The position numbers and the translations under genes are program-made. A DNA stretch of 64,000 nt. It comes from Mycogone perniciosa (taxonomy: Eukaryota; Ascomycota; Sordariomycetes; Hypocreales; Hypocreaceae). Location of the stretch: assembly GCA_025331125.1 (NCBI GenBank), contig JAOALB010000076.1, forward strand, positions 1 through 64,000. Reading direction: 5' to 3'. Positions 46,044 through 57,840 of this stretch are shown in pieces. Within the stretch, counting starts at the first letter, position 1. The number at the start of each line of letters is the position of its first letter. Below the pieces are notes generated by a model. That model did not search any database and was not told the origin of the DNA. It saw nothing but the letters and a program-made list of their open reading frames with translations.

Positions 46044-47856
46044 CAGGCACCAATACGAAATAGTAAACCTACCTATTAGACAATACTACGGATTGCTATT
46101 TCCCCAGATATTGCTAATACCAGTAGTACTACCAATTTTGCGCTTTCTAACTGACTATATTCATATTTGGGTGAAGGTCCTAAACCCTATCACAGTGCAC
46201 CATGTTCTCTTTAGTGGAGGTCCATAAACGCTGATTCAATTTGGATTCTATCCCTGATATTTCTCTCTGCACCCGTACTACAGTGGGTATGAGAAGCTCC
46301 ACCCCCATCGGGTAACTTCTTAGGAAAACCTATATGCGGAACTTTGTTCCCTGTACTTCGTACTCTGCGGTCCGTACTAACTATGCCTCAACTGAGTCAG
46401 ATTGCCGCAGATGACAAAGCAACGTCGCCGCACGTTGAGACCAGTTCATATCATATTGCATGCACAGTGCCCAGTTTTCTTTGATGAGTTTAAGCCTAAT
46501 GTGGAGTTTCTCGGCATTCCAGTGCCGTGGCTACTACTACGAGTATATGCACCATCACAACCTTGAAAAGCTTGTGTCTAGGTCTGACGAATTAAAGGAG
46601 AACGGCTCCTCAAATGGTTATTCGTAAGCTTATGCCCTCTAATTTGGCGAGCTTTGGCTGATGAATCTTTATATTACTACTACTTCGTACTACTAGTATG
46701 ATAGCAAGATAAATTCAGAATTGGTTCTAGACCCAGACTTATGCAGGACAGACGCTAGACCGTGAATTCGGAAAGAGATCCTTAGCGGATGTCCAATAAT
46801 AGTATCGCCACACCAGTACGGAGTAAAGAGAACTGAGAGGGCTTTGGTTGGTTCATTTGCAAAGAACCAATTAGATAAATTCCCTTTTGCTGCAGTCAAT
46901 CCTTTGCCTCAGCGGGCTGCTAATAGTTCGGGCGTTGGATGAGTGGACTCATCTGGGAGCGCGTTACGAGTACTGCCTGCCATGTTCGATTGCTAACGTA
47001 GTATTCAGGTCATCGGTATCAACCTGGAAGTTTATGGATGATATAATGCTGGTTCTGAGGTGTCCGTTTGGAGGTTGATTTTATCGGGACATTTGCGATG
47101 GCCTGAAAGCTTGGCACAGGCACAGTGATGTAATATGGTCCCGGTGTGGCGCCGACGCTCCAGATACGTAGGGAAAACTCCGCAATAAGACAGACATCAG
47201 TGGTAAGAGGGTGGTAAGAGGAAACCATAATATCATAGGACCTTGCAGCGCTGTAACCAGTGTGGACATTGTAGCAGAAGGCGCGGGACTTAAGTAGGTA
47301 GTACTGCATTCTACCCACAATTTAACCGTTGAAGATAGGAGTACTTCGCAGTATCGTAGTATCTAGTAGTATCAAGCTTTGTCAGACCGGGCCTTATTAA
47401 AGCCAAGGTTATCATCATGTAGTAAGCTCAATTCCGATCTATGGTTTTATGTTGTTTAGATGACCGCCTCAATACTATCATAGAGTTGCCAGCTCTTTCT
47501 CTATAGCGATCGCTCAGTTTTCAACGGCCGTCAATATCTTGGCCAAATAGCGGCGATATTCCGCTTGTTTATGTCATCGTGTTCCAGGCCGCAAAACGGG
47601 GATCAGATGGGCTAGAGTATTTTCGGCTCTACTTACGCTGTCAGCGCAAGTGCTTGGACTGATGGTTCCTCCGTCCTCCGACTCCCCCGGACCTATGTTC
47701 GATTGGTGCCGCGCACTATTAGTCGCCTGAGATCCACTCATCTACCAAGTCTCTTGAGAAAGTCGACGGAATTATGTAATTGCAAGGACATTTTGTTTGA
47801 AAAAGAGAGAGAAATGAAAGAAAAGCCTTCGATTTGTTGCCGAGTACTGTGCTCAG

Positions 47857-47873
47857 ATATATATATATATATA
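47857..47873. repeat. (TA)n dinucleotide run
   Basis: 17 bp of alternating A and T in gene-free DNA. Confidence 0.9.
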
Positions 47874-49055
47874 GTATGTGTACGTCCCTTGACTCCGAAG
47901 TCGGCCACGAGAGCGCTGTCTCAAGTAGTATGACAGGACAAGGATGAGTTGGTAGGTAGGTATTACTCGTAGGTTGAGCAAGCAATATATAGAACTGTTC
48001 CTGTGTATCAACAGTGCTCATAATCACCATCGCCGTTCCAAGGCTGAGACTAGCATTATGACTCTTAGAGCTATACCGATACAGAGCTCTTCAACACTAT
48101 TCATTCCCAAGGACCAAGGAGTACGAAGTATGTGTACCTTAGGTACTTACTTGTATCATAGCACCAAGGTACGAGTACTAAGCATTTGCATCTGTCCTCG
48201 GAAAGTTTGCCCTACCTCTACTCCGTACTTCGTCGATGATGGTCCAGTCGCCGCCCCAACCTTCACAACTAGTCTCAGAGTCTGTCACTCCCAAGTCCTA
48301 GCACGAGTCGTAATTGTGAGGCGTTGCCCTGTGTGCTTGGTAAGGAACCTACTGGCTTTTTGAATACTAATCCTGGATGCCGGCACTGCTAGGTACGCAG
48401 GGCACCGTGTGAATTTACGAAGCCGGCACTGCCGCTCCAATCAAGCGTAGGGGTGGTCGGTGGTCGGCCGATGGATTCGTAAGAGCCCGCCCACCCCCAG
48501 CGCCAGCGCGCCGCGAAAAAGGCACCTCCCGAGCACTCCTCCTAGAGGTTAGTACCTGAGCTCAGGCTGCTTTCAGCCCACCAGCACCAGCCACAGGCCC
48601 CCCGGCTCTCCAAGCTCGACGCACTGATGACTGGTCTCGCAGCGCTGTACGAAGCAGCCATGGCTCTCTTCTCCCTCCCCTTCATTTCTTCTCTCCCGCC
48701 GCTCGCTCCCGATTCAAACACACCACTTCGCAACACCCGCCGGCTTGGGGAGAGACTGCGCGTTCTATCTGATGGCCTAGATTGGCAGACACCGGGGCAA
48801 TTGGCACATACGCTGCCACCGACTTTGCATCCCCGGGGTCCTGTCTTGTCTCGTCCAGCATCCAAAGCCAAAGCCGCTCGCTCACAACGCCTGTAGCGCC
48901 GCCCCAGGCCCGAACAATACAGCGCTTAGCCCCGCCCTCGCTATCCCCCAAAGCCAGGGAGCCCGCGTACGTTCTGCCATCTCGGCCACGCCATCGATAT
49001 CGACGCTCGAACACCTTTGGTTCTTCTAACATGATATGATCTGCATAGGCTTTGC

Positions 49056-52000
49056 ATGCCCAACGACATGTCCGACGACGAAAGCGGGCCCCAGACGGCC
49101 GGCGACTGGTCCATCCACGATGCCCCTTCGCCGGCTGAGAGCACCAAATCTGAGACTGAGACCGATGAGAAAATGACGGGGGCCGACAATGAAGCAGCAG
49201 CGCCATCGCAGCCCATTCAGAAGCGAAGGAGAGTGACCCGCGCTTGCGATGAGTGTCGTCGCAAGAAGATCAAGTGTGACGGCAAACAGCCTTGCACCCA
49301 CTGTTCCGTCTACAGTTACGGTACGCATGCGACTCCGACCTCGAGTGTGACACTCTCATCCCCAACCTGTCTTCAACTTCGAAACCTCGATTGCGTCATT
49401 GGGTTGGCATTGTTGGCTAATTTTACTCCTTTCAGAATGCACCTATGACAAACCGTCGAATAGGAGGAGGAACCCAGCACCACAGTACATCGAGGCTCTC
49501 GAAAGCCGTCTCCAACGCGCAGAGACGCTGCTGCGCAAATTTATCCCGGATGTTGACCTGGCCGACCCAAGCCTCGACCCTGCGATTCAACAGGAATTTC
49601 GCAACCGAGAACAGACTCGTGTCCAAGCTGCCAAACTCCGTCCTAGTCAACCGCCCGAACCGGACTCGAACGACGCTCTACTCACCTCTATGATCGACTC
49701 TACCGGCCAGCTGGACCTCGACGATAAGGGTGCATGGGACTTCCACGGCATCTCATCTGGTGCCGTCTTCTTGAGACGGATGAAAGAAAATTTCCGCGGA
49801 ATGCTTGGGCCAGTGGGCAAAGCACCATTCCTACCCCGACCCGATCGAACGGCTGGCCTCCTTGAAGCATCCACACCAATTGGGAACTCTCCCTTCTCGC
49901 CTATGTCCAACTACCCCGAGCTGCCTCCTAAAGATATCGCCCGGAAACTCTGCTACTACTCTCTCAGCTGCGCCACCTGTCTTGTTCGAATCGTCCACGT
50001 ACCCACTTTCTACCAAAGATTCGATGCCATCTACGAAAGACCCCTAGAAAACCTCAGTCAGGAAGATGCCCAGTGGCTCAGTCTCTTTTACGCTGTCCTT
50101 GCACTAGGTTGTATGTATACCAATCTGGACGATTCCGGCTCGGGCAATATGGCATATAGATTCGGCATTGATGAAGGGTAAGTTCAATATGCCGCTGTTG
50201 ATTTTGCTCCAAGGCTGACTTATTGGTGTAGTATCAAATACTACAAAATATCCCGGTCACTCCTGCGAGACGTCACCGAGTGTCGCAGTCTTGTCTCTAT
50301 CCAAGCTCTCCTTTTCATAATTCTCTTTCTGCAATCCACCGCAAACCTAAGCACCTGCTACTCCCTCGTAGGAATTGCCCTACGATCAGCCCTACGCATA
50401 GGTCTTCATCGAAACTTACAACACGAGCGGATCGGCAATATTGAACAGCAAGTTCGTCGCCGCGTTTTCTATGCTATACGTCAGATGGATATTTATGTGT
50501 CTACCATGCTTGGATTTCCTATTCTCATGAACAGCGAAGATGTTGACCAACAATTTCCCATTGAGGTCGACGATGAGTTTGTCACCAGTGGGGGGACCTT
50601 GCAGCCCGCACTGGGAACACCATCATTCTTCCAAGCATTTAATGCCCACACTCGACTGATGGAGATTCTGGGAAAGATCACAAGGTATATATATCCGACA
50701 AAAGGCCTCGGCCAGCCTGGTATGAGGGGTGGCCAGCCTGCATCTACCTATCTCATCAGCTACAATCGGATCAAAGAGATCGAAACGGACCTGCACAACT
50801 GGTACGAAAGACTCCCAGAAGCGTGGCGGCCAAGTCCCGATGGCCCGATTGAAATTGTTCGGTAAGTAGTCCAAAGTAGCAACAGCGTATGGTGCATGAT
50901 CATTACTAACTAACTAATCAGCGTGCGACATCTGCTGCGTTTCGCATACGCGCATGTACAGCTTGTCTTGTATCGACCATTCCTGCACTACGTATCGCCT
51001 CGACTCAGCCAAGGGGTGAGGGTTGATGAACTCTCGTATGCTTGTGCTGCTGCGGCTATCAGCGTATCTCGCAACATTGTCCACATCGGTCTCGAGATCC
51101 GGAAGCAGCGCGTTCTCAGTGGGCCCTACTGGTTCATGCTTTACACCGAGTTTTTTTCTGTTTTGTCTCTCGTCTTTTATGCCATCGAGAATCCAGAGAA
51201 GCCTGGATCCGCCGAGGTGCTTGCGGATGCACGCGCAGGACGGCAGATGATTGCTGACCTGGCCCAGAGGAGTCTTTCTGCGGAAAGGGTTACGAGTGCC
51301 CTTAAGGTGCGATAATTTAGCTTTCTTCGTTGTGCACCTATATCATTGGCTAACTTGATGTGACAGGTTCTGTTCGATCAATTACCGGAGGGGCTTGACC
51401 AGAGCAATCAGTCGCGGCCAACCACCTCAAACAAGAGGGCAATGGCACAATCACATGCAGGCATGTCATTACAGAGACCAGAGAACCTGGTACGAAGTCG
51501 TGGTGGTGGTATAGCGAACTTAGGCGCGCCAGGCTCGAGAGGCTCAGGGGAAAGCATGCCGCACTCACTGGAGCATGGATTCCAAGACGTGACCTTCCCT
51601 GGGAACATACATGACCTGATGCCATTGGACATGTCATCCAGGGCAACGCCAGATTCTACAAGTACTGGGGAAAGCACGCATCGAACGACATTCCAATCGC
51701 ATCCCCTTGGTGGCCACGGCACTCATAACCCCGTGCACAAACTCGACTCGCTCATGTTCCCATCCGAGGATCCTTTTGCTTATCCAAACCAGCCCATGAT
51801 GGAGCTGGGATTCCCTGCCAAGTCTGACATCCCTCCAGTACCACTACCTCACCAGACCCAAAACTCAAACTTTTTCTTCCCCGCATCGCTGGACGAGATG
51901 GGAGACCAATTTGTGGCTCAACCTCCACCATACATTATACAGCACCAGCAAAATCAACTGGCTATGGGTCTCCCCGGAAACATGTATGACCCGAGTGGCA

Positions 52001-52209
52001 TGATGGGAATGCCTCCTGGGCATCAGCCGCAGCAGCAGCAACAGCAGCGGCGTGTAATAGGGCAACATGCCGGCTTATCACTACACCGTCGGATACGAGG
52101 CGAGCGGCAACAGGAGCGACAGATAGAGCAGATGTTTACGGATCACGGCATGCAGCCCGACTGGGGGAGTTTCTTTGGTTCTGGCAGGGGCGGATTTCAA
52201 GGAATGTGA
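49056..52209 (+). CDS. Zn(II)2Cys6 transcription factor with fungal-specific central domain
   Basis: Five exons, 49056-49320, 49436-50177, 50232-50861, 50922-51306 and 51367-52209, 954 aa. The zinc cluster spans about residues 64-91: C-x2-C-x6-C-x5-C-x2-C-x6-C within RACDECRRKKIKCDGKQP and the following CTHCSVYSYEC. An intron splits it just before the sixth Cys. A linker and a predicted coiled coil (YIEALESRLQRAETLL) follow. The fungal_trans domain comes next (KLCYYSLSCATCLVRIVHVPTFY to SLVGIALRSALRIGLHR). The C-terminal third is Pro/Met/Gln-rich with a short polyQ tract, as in activation domains. It resembles proteins often annotated as Acu-15-like activators, but I cannot assign a target pathway. 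An alternative start is the ATG at 49068. Confidence 0.88.
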
Positions 52210-53695
52210 ATGACTGCCACATGATACCCATTTTTTTGACGATATAAGGACGGAGCTGTGGTCCACTCTCGAGGCGTCTGTTATTTTTCCTATGTTGATC
52301 CTTGTTTGGATGTTGTGTGAATGGAAACGGGTACGGCGCAACAATTTCAACTTATACCTTAACATGGGGGGGTGTTTAGAGTCTTTTTAGCCATCTGGGA
52401 CGGAGGTATATAACTTACCTTTCATCTTGTTGTAGATACTGCAAAAGCTGGAGATGGGAATGTATATGGTGTGAAGAGGATGGAACAGGTATTGGGAGTT
52501 ATAGGCTAGTAGCATGAGGGTCGGCCATGTCTTCTCCCTGCAACCTGACTGATGTACAATCATTTAATTAATAGATCGAAGTGATTCACAACACCTTATT
52601 GACACTCGTAGTAGCGATACTTACCATGCGAAGTACAAAGTAGTACTCATGGTACTAGTACGTGTATTACTATTATCTACTAGAGTAGTACTACTTCGTG
52701 AAGGTAGAGTTCAGGCTATCTCTGTGGCTGAAGTAAAAATGGGTCTGCCGATTCGGCACCGAAGAGTATTACCTAACACAGTGCGATCTCAAACGAGGCT
52801 AAGGGATCTGTGCGCCGTCTTCCGATCGGACCAAATGCTTCTTTTTCCGTTTCGGCTCTCTTGGAGAATTAGTTCTCCGTACCGGACGGGTTTTTCCGGG
52901 CCGGAGGGAGTGTACATACTCGTACATATGCGGACCGACCCTTGAGCATGCTTGATACATAGTGATATGGGGAGGAAGCGCTCCGTACTTTGTATGAAGT
53001 GGTGTTTTGGAATTTGCTGGGTTTCATTATGTGTTGAGATTCGTCAGCAATGTCTAGGAGAGCACTGCCTCATTGTCTCGCGCGGTTGTGTCGGCAGATA
53101 TATCCGGTCCTCCCTTTTCTTTGCTGCGAGTTCAATGGAGACTAACCTAACTGGGTGGTGGAATAGGCATTGGGGTCGGGTTCGGATATTCGGAAAGTTG
53201 CCATCTTTTGAGAGGAAACGTTGCCGAGATATGTACTCCGTACGGAGTACTTTATGGTAATGTCCTTTTTGGGCAGGTAGTTTTGAGAACTGTGGATGGA
53301 GTAAATGGTGCTGCTTCTTGTGTGCATTGCATGATTCTTTGAAAGTGAAGAATATGTTAGACGGTGAATATGAGCTGCACCTTCATGTCAGGCTCCGGAT
53401 TGGGACGCGGACATAATTATCCTATGCACGAAGAGTATTACTATTAATATGTTTTTGAATAAAATAGCATAATACTATATGATTGGAACGGCCGTTGAGT
53501 TTAGCCGCGGCTGTGGTTGGAGGCGATTGCGCTAAACTACATTCGGCCACTCACTTATCTAACCTCCTGGACGGCTTATGGTTGAATGAACGACCCTCCA
53601 TGTTCCATGAATTCGGAATTGACGCATTGTTAGAGACGACAATGGCACTTCGATTCCATCTTCTTGCGTAAAGTGCTATAGATATACCGGCCGAC
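52210..53695. other. Gene-free region, 1.5 kb
   Basis: Contains the 3' flank of the transcription factor gene and the promoter of the aminopeptidase gene. A perfect 18-bp palindrome GTACTCCGTACGGAGTAC (53233-53250) is formed by two facing copies of the intergenic motif. Nothing coding was recognised. Confidence 0.45.
53233..53250. repeat. Perfect 18-bp palindrome made of two facing TACTCCGTA motifs
   Basis: TACTCCGTA (53234-53242) overlaps its reverse complement TACGGAGTA (53241-53249) to give an uninterrupted inverted repeat. Function is unknown. Confidence 0.85.
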
Positions 53696-55496
53696 ATGGA
53701 TCTTGAATACGACTTTGTGCTTGAGGATGAGTTTGACGCTCTGTAAGTGCTCACCGTCAGCTACCTAGGTATCGGTGAGATGCGAAACTAACAACTTGAT
53801 ATAGGAACTTCGAGAAGAAGGGCTATGGTTCATGGAGCTCTAAAAAGTACCCAGGTGCGAGCCATCTTACCACGTCTTTGCTGAAAGGATGAGACTGGAG
53901 CTAACAACCTCTAGCTAAGGCCCATGCTCGCAAGGTCGCTACTGAGCTTGGTGTAGAGGATGGCCTCATCTATCTACCCGGCATGCCCACGCTCAGCTAC
54001 GAGGACTCTGACCAGCCGCCGCCCCTGAGGCAGCGTAGATAGTATGACTCCCTCTCCTCCCCGTCTCATAACTCGACGGCATTGGAACCAGAAGCGAGTT
54101 CAATGCTTACGCCGAGTCAACTCTGTCTAGCTTCTACTACATCACCGGAGCCAACTTTCATGACTGCTCAGCGACCTATGAGATTGCCCAGGACAGACTC
54201 ACCCTCTGGATCCCCTATGTCGAGCCTCGTCAAGTACTCTGGTATGGCTCCACACCCAATGCAGCCAAAGCCATAGAGCTCTACGACATAGATGAGGCGC
54301 GGTATTCCAACCAGCTCCCCAAATTCTTCGAAACGCACCTCAAGCCTTCCACCACGCTCTTCGTCCTTCACGCTGACCAAACTCCGCCGCTGGCCAAATC
54401 CATCACAAGCGTGGACCACACACATCTGAAACCAGCCATGGACCGCGCCCGCTCCGTCAAGGACGCTTATGAAATCGCCATGATCCGCCGCGCCAACGAC
54501 ATCTCCAGCGCAGCACACCGCAAAGTCGCAGAGACTCTCTTGAATCTCACCAACGAGCGCGAGATAGAGGCCATCTTCCAGGCCGTGTGCACCGCGCGGG
54601 GCGCCCGCTCGCAGTCGTATCCCATCATCGTCGGCGCTGGCGTCAATGCCTCGACGTTGCATTACGAAGATAATGACCAGCCGCTGGAGGGCAAGGAGCT
54701 TGTTGTCTTCGATGCGGGATGTGAGTGGGATTGCTACGCTAGTGATATTACCCGTACACTGCCTATATCCGGGCGTTTCTCTCCCAAGGCGGCTGCTATT
54801 TATGGCATTGTTCAGCAGATGCAGGAGGAGTGTATTGCTGCTGTCAAGCCTGGAGTCATGTTCTACAAGCTTCATCTGCACGCCGCGGCGGTTGGTCTCG
54901 TGGGCCTGCTTCAGCTGGGCATTCTCAAAGGTAATGCCGCTGAGATTGCTGCGGCTGGCACCATTGGTGCATTCTTCCCACATGGCCTGGGCCATCACCT
55001 TGGCTTGGAGGTGCACGACGTGTCTGGCGATGTGCCGCTTATGATTATGGAGAGCCTGGGATTGGATGGCGGCAAGCGAGAGATGGTGACGCCGACGATG
55101 CTCACTGCGCTGAGACGTATGGACGTGGCGGCATCGTCGTCGGGAGTAGCTTCACTCAGGGACAAACAGATTCTGCAACCTAACATGATAGTTACCATCG
55201 AGCCGGGCATGTAAGTCATTCTTCTCTACGCAGCACCCTTCTTGTCTATCTACACTGACTAACTTGAATTACCAAGCTACTTCTGCCGCGACTACATCGA
55301 GGGATACTTCCTCAGCAACGCCACGCACGCCAAGTTCATTGACAAGGAGGTCTTGGAGCAATACTACGACGTCGGAGGCGTGCGCATTGAGGATAATATT
55401 CTCGTCACTGAAGATGGATATGAGAATCTGACTGCGGCACCCAAGGGCGCGGAGATGATTCAAGCTATTAATCAGAGGAAGGCTGGGCAGAAGTAA
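53696..55496 (+). CDS. pepP: Xaa-Pro aminopeptidase / prolidase (M24B family, PepP-like)
   Basis: Five exons, 53696-53742, 53805-53854, 53915-54041, 54131-55210 and 55277-55496, 507 aa. The N-terminal domain (KYPAKAHARKVATELG, LPGMPTLSYEDSDQPPP, QRRYFYYITGANFHDC) is typical of fungal PepP. All five metal ligands of the pita-bread catalytic domain are present: D in VVFDAG, D in ASDITRTLP, H in FFPHGLGHHLG, E in TIEPGIYF and E in GVRIEDNI. The IEPG-I-YF motif is itself split by the last intron, and restoring it supports that junction. The enzyme removes N-terminal residues preceding proline or splits X-Pro dipeptides, using manganese, probably in the cytosol since no signal peptide is seen. Confidence 0.93.
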
Positions 55497-55787
55497 ATGC
55501 TGTGCATATGAATTCGGTATATGATTGCAGCGTAGGAGTATGGACGTGTATTGGGTCGAATGAACCTTGGAGGAATTTCCATCTTTACCATTCTCACAGA
55601 AGGGGAAGCACAGTCACATGTGTAAACCTACCCTTATTTTAGACCAAAGATGTCATCTCATTGCACGCGTAAAATATATAAAATAATAATTTTGTCTATA
55701 CAATACGCCTCCCTTCCTCCCCCTGACCCATTTCTATTCACTGCCCGACTTCAATCAAGCTACCTCGCCACAATAGAGTCCATCTCA

Positions 55788-57171
55788 TCACAAGTACTTC
55801 TTTGGTGAGTTCGCCTTGCGTCGCTTGTACAAGACATAGGCGGCAACCATAAAGACCTGCGCGCCAATGATCACAAAGATTAGCCTGCCATGGCCAGGGA
55901 CGCTATCCACCATTTTTTGTGTCAAAGAAGCATGGTGATTGCCCAAGACTCCCCTAAAGGCTCTTTCGTTGTCGATGATCTTCTGGCCGAGCTCAGTACG
56001 CATCTTATGGACTTCATTCTCGAGGCTATCGATGCGCCGCTGTAGCTCGCTGACTTGGTCCAGTTTGGCGAGTTTATTCTGGAATTCTTTGAGGGTGTCT
56101 TTGAGCTCGCTGTGGCGTTGCTCATCCATCTGGTGGTGCTTGGAGACGGCGCGGTAGATGGATGCGATCGAGTGGCCGGTGGATTGGAGGCGGTTGTGCA
56201 GATCCTGGAACTGGGTCTTGGAGGTTTGGAAGGTGTCTGCGTCCGCGTCAGGGATGTTGTCGTTGAAGGATTCGTCCTTACGGTTGTCCTTGTTGTTGTT
56301 ATTGTTGTTGGTATTTTTAGGGACTTGCTGTTGTCGCGAAGAGGAATCAACCTTTTTGTCATCGCTGGCGCCGTGGTCAGACTTGGAAGACTCCGACATA
56401 ACAACCACCTTGAACACCTCAAAGGAGTCAGGGGTGTCCGGAGTCGAAGCGGTGATACCGAAGTTATATCCTGTTGGCAACTTGATCTTGTTGCTCTCGA
56501 AACACAGTTTGCCGTCGATTTCCACCCTGAAAATGTCGGGGGTTTGGCGTATCTTAATCTGCGCGGGCCGTCCAAGATTCCGGTATGCGAACGGGCAGTG
56601 ACCAAACGCCAGTTGATCAACATTGTGGTGCTGCGTATAGTCGATATCACCAGCATTTAAGAAGCCACGAAGCATGCCGGAACCACCGTGAGTATCGACC
56701 ACCAATACCAGTCCATCAAACCTGCCGGCATTGTAAACACTCCTGGTCCGGATGACTTTGGCTCCGTCGTGCGCGAGCCAGATGTTGAAGTTGCCGCCGG
56801 CTCGTTCTGGGCCATTGACGCGGAAATCAACATCTGCGGTGAACGACGAGGACTGCAATGTCTTCTCACTCCATATGGCGCCTCGGTAATTGCCTGGGGC
56901 CACAGGAGTGAGGATGATCTTGTTGGAGAGTAGCTCTGGCAACGATGGCTGGCCCGTGATGACGAAGTTGGGGATGTGTCCGGGGGATTCCTGAGGGCTC
57001 AGCCTAGTAATAGACCGAACATCAGCTTCTGGGGTAGCAATTTGGTGTTGCGTGTGTGCAAACATACCGTCCTGAGTGGCCAAAGCTGAGCTCGTTGATC
57101 AGGTACTGAGCTTGACCAAGGCTAGCTGCCAGCAGGGCGGCCAGCGACACTGGGACAGCCGAGAATCGCAT
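55788..57171 (-). CDS. L-type lectin cargo receptor (Emp46/Emp47, ERGIC-53-like)
   Basis: Two exons, 57171-57068 and 57003-55788, with a 64-bp intron, 439 aa. A signal peptide is visible (MRFSAVPVSLAALLAASLGQAQ). The L-type lectin-like domain runs to about residue 240 and includes the VVDTHGGSGMLRGFLNAGDID and CFESNKIKLPTGYNFGITAST blocks. Then come an Asn/Lys/Ser-rich linker, a coiled coil (about 320-390), and a transmembrane segment (RLIFVIIGAQVFMVAAYVLY). The protein ends in KKYL, a K-K-x-x retrieval signal for cycling between Golgi and ER. Such receptors carry folded glycoproteins out of the ER. It is divergent from ALG8. Confidence 0.9.
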
Positions 57172-57840
57172 CTTGTCGATAACTGCGATATCTTGTTCGG
57201 TCTATTGCCCGACTCTATCCCCGATTTCCAAAAAAAAACAAGAGCGTTGTACGAAGTGCTGCTCGAGAAGTTGCCCGTCGAGGAACGGAGATCGACCCAA
57301 AGCTGACCTCTAATAGCCAGAGGACACTTTGCACTATTGGCGTGAGACAACTCCCGTGTCTAACCTTTGCGACCAGCGCTTGCAGCTTTTCGCCTCCAAA
57401 AGAAAGAGAAAAAAACAAAGGCCAAAAAGGAGCAGTGCTGGGTATCCAAAATGAAACCGTACGCCGGAATCAATTTGAAGAAAAGACCGCCACAGGAACG
57501 TTGTTGAAATGTTGTCGCGTGGAAGTCCCTCTAAATTTCCAGCCTTCCTTGAAGAAGCGCTGAAACACCTCCTCCTGCCATGCCCAGAGGTGTGGCTGAA
57601 TGTGGCTGGTCTCCCCCACAGAGCACGAGGCGCTAAGACAGTTCACCTTGCACCTTGCCACAAAGAGCTTGGGCCAGATCTGTGAACTTAAGTGTCTTAG
57701 TACGAGTAGTAATAGTCTACGAGTACTCCGTACAAACACGTTAGCTTCTTTGCGATGCGAGCAGCCCACTATTAACATTCTCCTCAACAAACGCTCGTGG
57801 ACTGGCGCAATGAGGTAGCAACTCCAAGCAAATTGCAGCA
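57172..57840. promoter_or_regulatory. Divergent promoter region, L-type lectin / ALG8
   Basis: 669 bp between start codons of two ER-pathway genes. Contains TACTCCGTA at 57724-57732. No unfolded-protein-response element was firmly recognised. Confidence 0.45.

Larger units (their letters stand above)
45809..49055. other. 3.2-kb gene-free region between divergent CSN1 and Zn2Cys6 gene
   Basis: No recognisable coding sequence on either strand. It has the densest cluster of the intergenic motif: TACTCCGTA at 46008 and 46015 (overlapping), TACTTCGTA at 46022 and TACGGAGTA at 46035, with others at 46354, 46681, 46817, 48122 and 48219. A (TA)n run lies at 47857-47873. The right part (about 48500-49055) is probably promoter and 5' leader of the transcription factor. 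Confidence 0.4.
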
